This document shows, piece after piece, positions 16,856 through 20,194 of a stretch of 20,194 nucleotides of DNA; positions within the stretch are counted from its first letter, which is position 1; each line of letters begins with the position of its first letter. Source of the stretch: Thalassiosira profunda. Lineage: Eukaryota > Bacillariophyta > Thalassiosirophyceae > Thalassiosirales > Thalassiosiraceae. The notes beneath the pieces are model-generated. The model was not told the origin of the DNA. It saw only the letters and a program-made list of their open reading frames with translations, and ran no database searches. The translations under genes were made by a program, and so were the position numbers. Location of the stretch: NCBI GenBank assembly GCA_036939355.1, contig JALLAP010000106.1:1-20194 (forward strand). Direction: 5' to 3'.

Positions 16856-18139
16856 ATGGAAGAGGAGTGGACCGACTACGGCGGCGGCGCGGTGCAGGAA
16901 TGGCACCGGGATGCCAGCCACATACGGGTGGCGTCAGGCGTTACCGTGATTCCTCAGTGGGCATTTAGGGACTGTCGCAATTTGAGGGCGATTGATCTGT
17001 GCAACGTCACCACCATCTCGGCTCGCGCATTCTACCTTTGCCGCTCCTTGGAGCACGTTGTTTGGACCACCGCCTCAGCTGTCGAGATCGGCGTGCAAGC
17101 ATTTGCAGGTTGTGACAGTTTGGAGGAGATCGACCTTAGCATTGTAACAAAGATCGGATACGGGGCATTTTATCTTTGCAAGGCACTGAGGCGCGTAACC
17201 GTCCCATCATCTGTCACGGAAGTTGAGGCTTCTGCATTTAATGGTTGCGAGAATTTGGCAGAAGTGGAGCTTCGCGACGGGGTGCAGCGCATTGGAAAGG
17301 AAGCATTCAACAGCTGCAGCGCTTTGAGGTGGATCAACATTCCGGCATCTGTCACCGACATTGGAACGAGCGCATTTTATAAGTGCAGCAATTTGGCAGA
17401 AGTGGAGTTGAATGAGGGTTTGCAGCACATTGGCGTGGGTGCATTCTACGGTTGCAACTCCTTGGTTCGGATCACCATTCCCTCGTCAACGACAATCATT
17501 GGACCAGGTGCATTCCGTTGCAAACAGCTGGTGTCCATAGAACTTCAGGAGGGGCTTCAGACGATTGGGCCACGAGCATTCTGGGATTGCCGTTCATTGG
17601 AGTGCATCACAATCCCCTCCTCGGTCACGTCAGTTGGCAGCGTGGCATTTCAAGATTGCTGCAATCTGACAGAGGTGATCCTGTGCGAGGGAGTCCACGA
17701 AATTGGAGGTGATGCGTTCACCGCCTGCACTGCTTTGACACATATCAGCATTCCTCCTGCTGCGTTCGTGGTTGATATTGAAGGCAGCAGCTGTCAATTA
17801 TTGAGGAACGCAATGCCCATAATTATTTCCGGAAAGAAGCTGGTCGTCTCTTCCAAGTGGATGCAGTTTAGGAGTCGAAGTCAGCTCGAACAGGCCGAGG
17901 CAAAGGTGAATGAAATCCTACGGCGCCGTCACCAGCCAGAGGGCCAGAAAGTCGCATTAATCCGAGAATGGTTCGCCTACTACGATCGGTTGGATGTGAC
18001 GACGATGATCGAGCTGGCCATTTGGAGATGCAGCAACGGCACTGGGCAGGATGCGGCAGCCAGGCAGAGGAATCGCAGCAACTGCGGAAACGACATGAAC
18101 ATCATCATCCCAGGCGTCCTGGATTACTTGAAAGAATGA
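16856..18139 (+). CDS. BspA-type (LRR_5) leucine-rich-repeat protein
   Basis: This is a protein-interaction scaffold built of 23-residue BspA/Treponema-type leucine-rich repeats; the biological role is unknown. It has 427 residues and one exon. The start is the ATG at 16856 (MEEEWTDYGG, context CAAAGATGG). About twelve repeats run from residue 25 to 315 with the signature (I)GxxAFxxCxxLxxIxIPxSV, for example IGVGAFYGCNSLVRITIPSS and IGKEAFNSCSALRWINIPAS. A non-repeat C-terminal part (about 330-427) is helical and basic near EAKVNEILRRRH and contains IELAIWRCS. There is no signal peptide or membrane segment, so it is probably intracellular. Large families of such proteins are known in Thalassiosira diatoms. 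Two repeats share an exact DNA stretch (AATTTGGCAGAAGTGGAG near 17253 and 17391), a sign of recent internal duplication. Confidence 0.92.
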   Translation: MEEEWTDYGGGAVQEWHRDASHIRVASGVTVIPQWAFRDCRNLRAIDLCNVTTISARAFYLCRSLEHVVWTTASAVEIGVQAFAGCDSLEEIDLSIVTKIGYGAFYLCKALRRVTVPSSVTEVEASAFNGCENLAEVELRDGVQRIGKEAFNSCSALRWINIPASVTDIGTSAFYKCSNLAEVELNEGLQHIGVGAFYGCNSLVRITIPSSTTIIGPGAFRCKQLVSIELQEGLQTIGPRAFWDCRSLECITIPSSVTSVGSVAFQDCCNLTEVILCEGVHEIGGDAFTACTALTHISIPPAAFVVDIEGSSCQLLRNAMPIIISGKKLVVSSKWMQFRSRSQLEQAEAKVNEILRRRHQPEGQKVALIREWFAYYDRLDVTTMIELAIWRCSNGTGQDAAARQRNRSNCGNDMNIIIPGVLDYLKE

Positions 18140-18170
18140 AGACGACGGCTATGTACAACTAATCTCTATC

Positions 18171-18176
18171 TTTATT
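18171..18176 (-). terminator. AATAAA polyadenylation signal for the UBR gene
   Basis: On the minus strand AATAAA starts 14 bases after the TAA stop of the UBR-like gene. It falls in the 50-bp gap to the convergent LRR gene, so the two transcripts probably overlap at their 3' ends. Confidence 0.55.
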
Positions 18177-18189
18177 ACTTGCTTCAACC

Positions 18190-20194
18190 TTAATAAAATC
18201 CCGTGATAATCACCTGCCGCGTGCTCGCCCGCTCGGCAACGACCTTCTCCCTCACCGAATGTCCCGACCACAGGCTTTGCAGGATACGGTACCGGTCCAT
18301 GTCGAGGTTGAGGGGCCTTCCGCGATACTGCGGCGTCTCCCCGTAAAAGTCCACGTAAGGACTGTGCACGTAGGCCGCTTTTTGTCCGTGCATGATAAGT
18401 CCAACGCACTCTTGGACCAAAAAGAAGATACCCGCGCCACCTCCACACTTGTAGGCGTGCCTCGTGCATTCGCCCTTGCCCGAAGGGTTGAGCACCTGGG
18501 AGGCGAAATGGGAAGTGATATGAGCAAACTACTTCACGCGAGCAAACTTCTTCAGACAGCCCCTGCACAACAAGCTCCTTCCAATTTACTCACCTGACCA
18601 CAGACCAAGCACAAGGCGGTCTGCTCGTTGTTGGGACACATCTCGCCCAGCTGGGCATACAAATCCGTGTACGACTTTGGCAGATAGCAGATCCGAGGAG
18701 GAGGGTCGCTGCTTCCGTCCTGCATCAAGTACCGATTCCCAAACAGCGGCAAGCAATTTGGCGGCATTTCCTTCGACTGTACTCGTTGGTAGGAGAAAGG
18801 CGACACTGGCCACGCGGTTCCCTGGAACATCCGTGGAAAACCAACCTGATTCGGGTTCTTCGCGATGGCATCCGCGTACCAGGACTCGATGATGCCTTGC
18901 AGGAGGCTGGATTTGAGCATCGTGCACGGGCTCTCGAAGCCAAACAATGTCATGTATCGCTGCAGCATCAATGTCGGGTTATCGCACTCGCCATCCACTT
19001 CCCTCGCCGAGTTGCAGAAAATGTTCGGTATGAGAATCTGGCCGACGACAGAAAGATCTCTCAGGAATGTCACAGCCTCCAATTTTGCCGACTCGATGGC
19101 GGTGAAGACGTGGGATGCCACTTCCTTTCCATCTACCGACTGCGATTCTGCAGCTGTCTCTGAAGAGAACATCGCCTGAAGAATCAAGAGGCCAAACTGT
19201 CTCCATTCCTGCTCCTCCTGATCTTCAACTGCCACCTTCTGGCTGATTTCTTTCTGGACCACGGAATGCACTTGCCGCTCCCACGCAGGATCACCCCCAA
19301 AGTTTGGTTTGAGCTTGGCGAGAATGGCTTGAGCGACCCTCGCTATGAGCCCCAGTTGGACGAAATTGCGACAGTCGTCGATGACGGAGTTGACGCTGTA
19401 TTTCCCTTCCTCTGCTCTAGCTCGCTGTGGTTGTGGATTGCCAAAGAGTTGAGATTGAAGTTGGTTGACAAACAATTAGAACAGACGTCCACACTTACAC
19501 CAGTAACCGCAATCAACGCCGCTGTGGTGTGCGAGAGAACGTGTCCGCAAAGAATGGGATATGCCACGGGAGCTCGTTTTATTGTCGACTTCACATCCTC
19601 ATCGAAATCGAAGGGGTCCGTGGGAGCCACTTGCACGGGAAATGACATGCAAAGCTGCACCACTTCCTTAGCAACAGGGCTCGTGGCGACCATCAGCGCC
19701 AGCCCAAGGTATCGAAGCTTTCCCATGCGGCCATCGAAAGGCNTGGCGACCATCAGCGCCAGCCCAAGGTATCGAAGCTTTCCCATGCGGCCATCGAAAG
19801 GCTGAAATCCGTCGTCAACGGACGGATTTGGTTCTGGCAGCAAGAGCAGATCGCCATCGAGCATTGTTTCTCCCACGCCAAATTTGGATAGGATTGATTG
19901 CTTGTCATTTGGCGACGATGAATCGCGGAGGAGATGCCGTGCTTCTGCCGCCTCGGAGCAACAAGTGTACGTGAATGCCTGAATGGAAAACAGCAGCTTC
20001 GATACGAGCTTCTCCCTCGACAATTCCTGTCGGTGGGTCTCTGTCAAACCCGTTGCAGAGAGGCACGTGGGCCACTGGAAAGAGGGAAAAATGTTGGTTA
20101 TTACGTCCAACCTGGTCAACCTCATGGGGAATAGCGACAAGCACTTACCTCGACCAGCTCTTTCCCGGCTGCTCGATTGATCTTGTTGCACGCT
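18190..20194 (-). CDS. UBR1-type N-recognin E3 ubiquitin ligase, C-terminal part (gene cut by window edge)
   Basis: UBR1/UBR2-type ligases recognise N-degrons and ubiquitinate proteins for proteasomal breakdown. Exons read on the minus strand are 20194-20149 (partial), 20074-19499, 19424-18594 and 18495-18190. Introns of 74, 74 and 98 bp all have GT...AG ends and lie in phase 0. The C-terminal 110 residues match the conserved autoinhibitory tail of UBR proteins: CPNNEQTALCLVCGQ, then GECTRHAYKCGGGAGIFFLV, YVHSPYVDFYGE, YRGRPLNLD and RYRILQSLW. The Cys/His residues there would bind zinc. The N-terminal UBR box, ClpS-like domain and RING would lie beyond the right edge. Exon 19499-20074 includes an assembly duplication around an N at 19743; because 60 bases are added, the frame is kept and about 20 residues are probably artefactual. 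PRT6-like or UBR3-like proteins are alternatives. Confidence 0.85.
19684..19802. other. Assembly artefact: exact 59-bp duplication around a single N
   Basis: Bases 19684-19742 are repeated without change at 19744-19802, with one N between. This is the pattern of two contigs whose overlapping ends were joined by a gap character instead of being merged. It falls inside a UBR exon, and removing one copy plus the N keeps the frame. Confidence 0.9.

Overview
The window is nuclear DNA of a eukaryotic microbe. Genes are densely packed, coding sequence is GC-rich, and the introns are short (71-163 bp) with GT...AG ends and in-frame junctions. I read it as a centric diatom of the Thalassiosira type, possibly T. 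oceanica. The reasons are a BspA-type leucine-rich-repeat protein, a Cys-rich secreted protein with GNxxC repeats, intron size and gene spacing. The species is an inference; the eukaryotic character is direct. A single N inside an exact 59-bp duplication (19684-19802) points to a draft assembly.

Layout, left to right. 1-1134 (-) is a damaged copy of a phytanoyl-CoA-dioxygenase-like (PhyH) gene. 1349-2815 (+) is the beta (catalytic) subunit of mitochondrial processing peptidase. 2816-3704 has no gene but holds degenerate repeats. 3705-4996 (+) is a five-exon secreted Cys-rich protein. 5240-6689 (-) is two-exon deoxyhypusine synthase. 7087-8679 (+) is a GT23/FUT8-like fucosyltransferase, divergent from deoxyhypusine synthase. 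9060-10447 (+) is a two-exon putative nuclear protein with a PB1-like N-terminus and two copies of a winged-helix-like repeat. 10626-11228 (-) is a small single-pass membrane protein. 11229-11911 is a divergent intergenic region with a palindrome and a repeat cluster. 11912-13282 (+) is a URI/prefoldin-like protein. 13283-14520 is gene-free and carries a degenerate repeat family and a strong hairpin. 14521-16136 (-) is the intact PhyH-like gene. 16137-16855 contains a nested foldback (inverted-repeat) element and a 37-bp tandem duplication. 16856-18139 (+) is the LRR protein. 18190-20194 (-) is the C-terminal part of a UBR1-type N-recognin, which continues past the right edge.

The genes do not form a pathway or operon. 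They are individual housekeeping genes (protein import, eIF5A hypusination, glycosylation, N-degron proteolysis, URI-type chaperone) mixed with lineage-specific genes. The notable structure is a segmental duplication of at least 1.2 kb: 1-1195 matches 14848-16209 in the same orientation, about 14.8 kb apart. One copy has a 158-bp frameshifting deletion. The other lies about 20 bp from a foldback element that sits between it and the LRR gene.

No CRISPR array, tRNA, rRNA or complete autonomous transposon was seen. The best candidates for something undescribed are the foldback element, a 12-bp motif shared by introns of unrelated genes, the Cys-rich secreted family with its 25-bp exon, and the PB1-like plus duplicated NPQSK-repeat protein.
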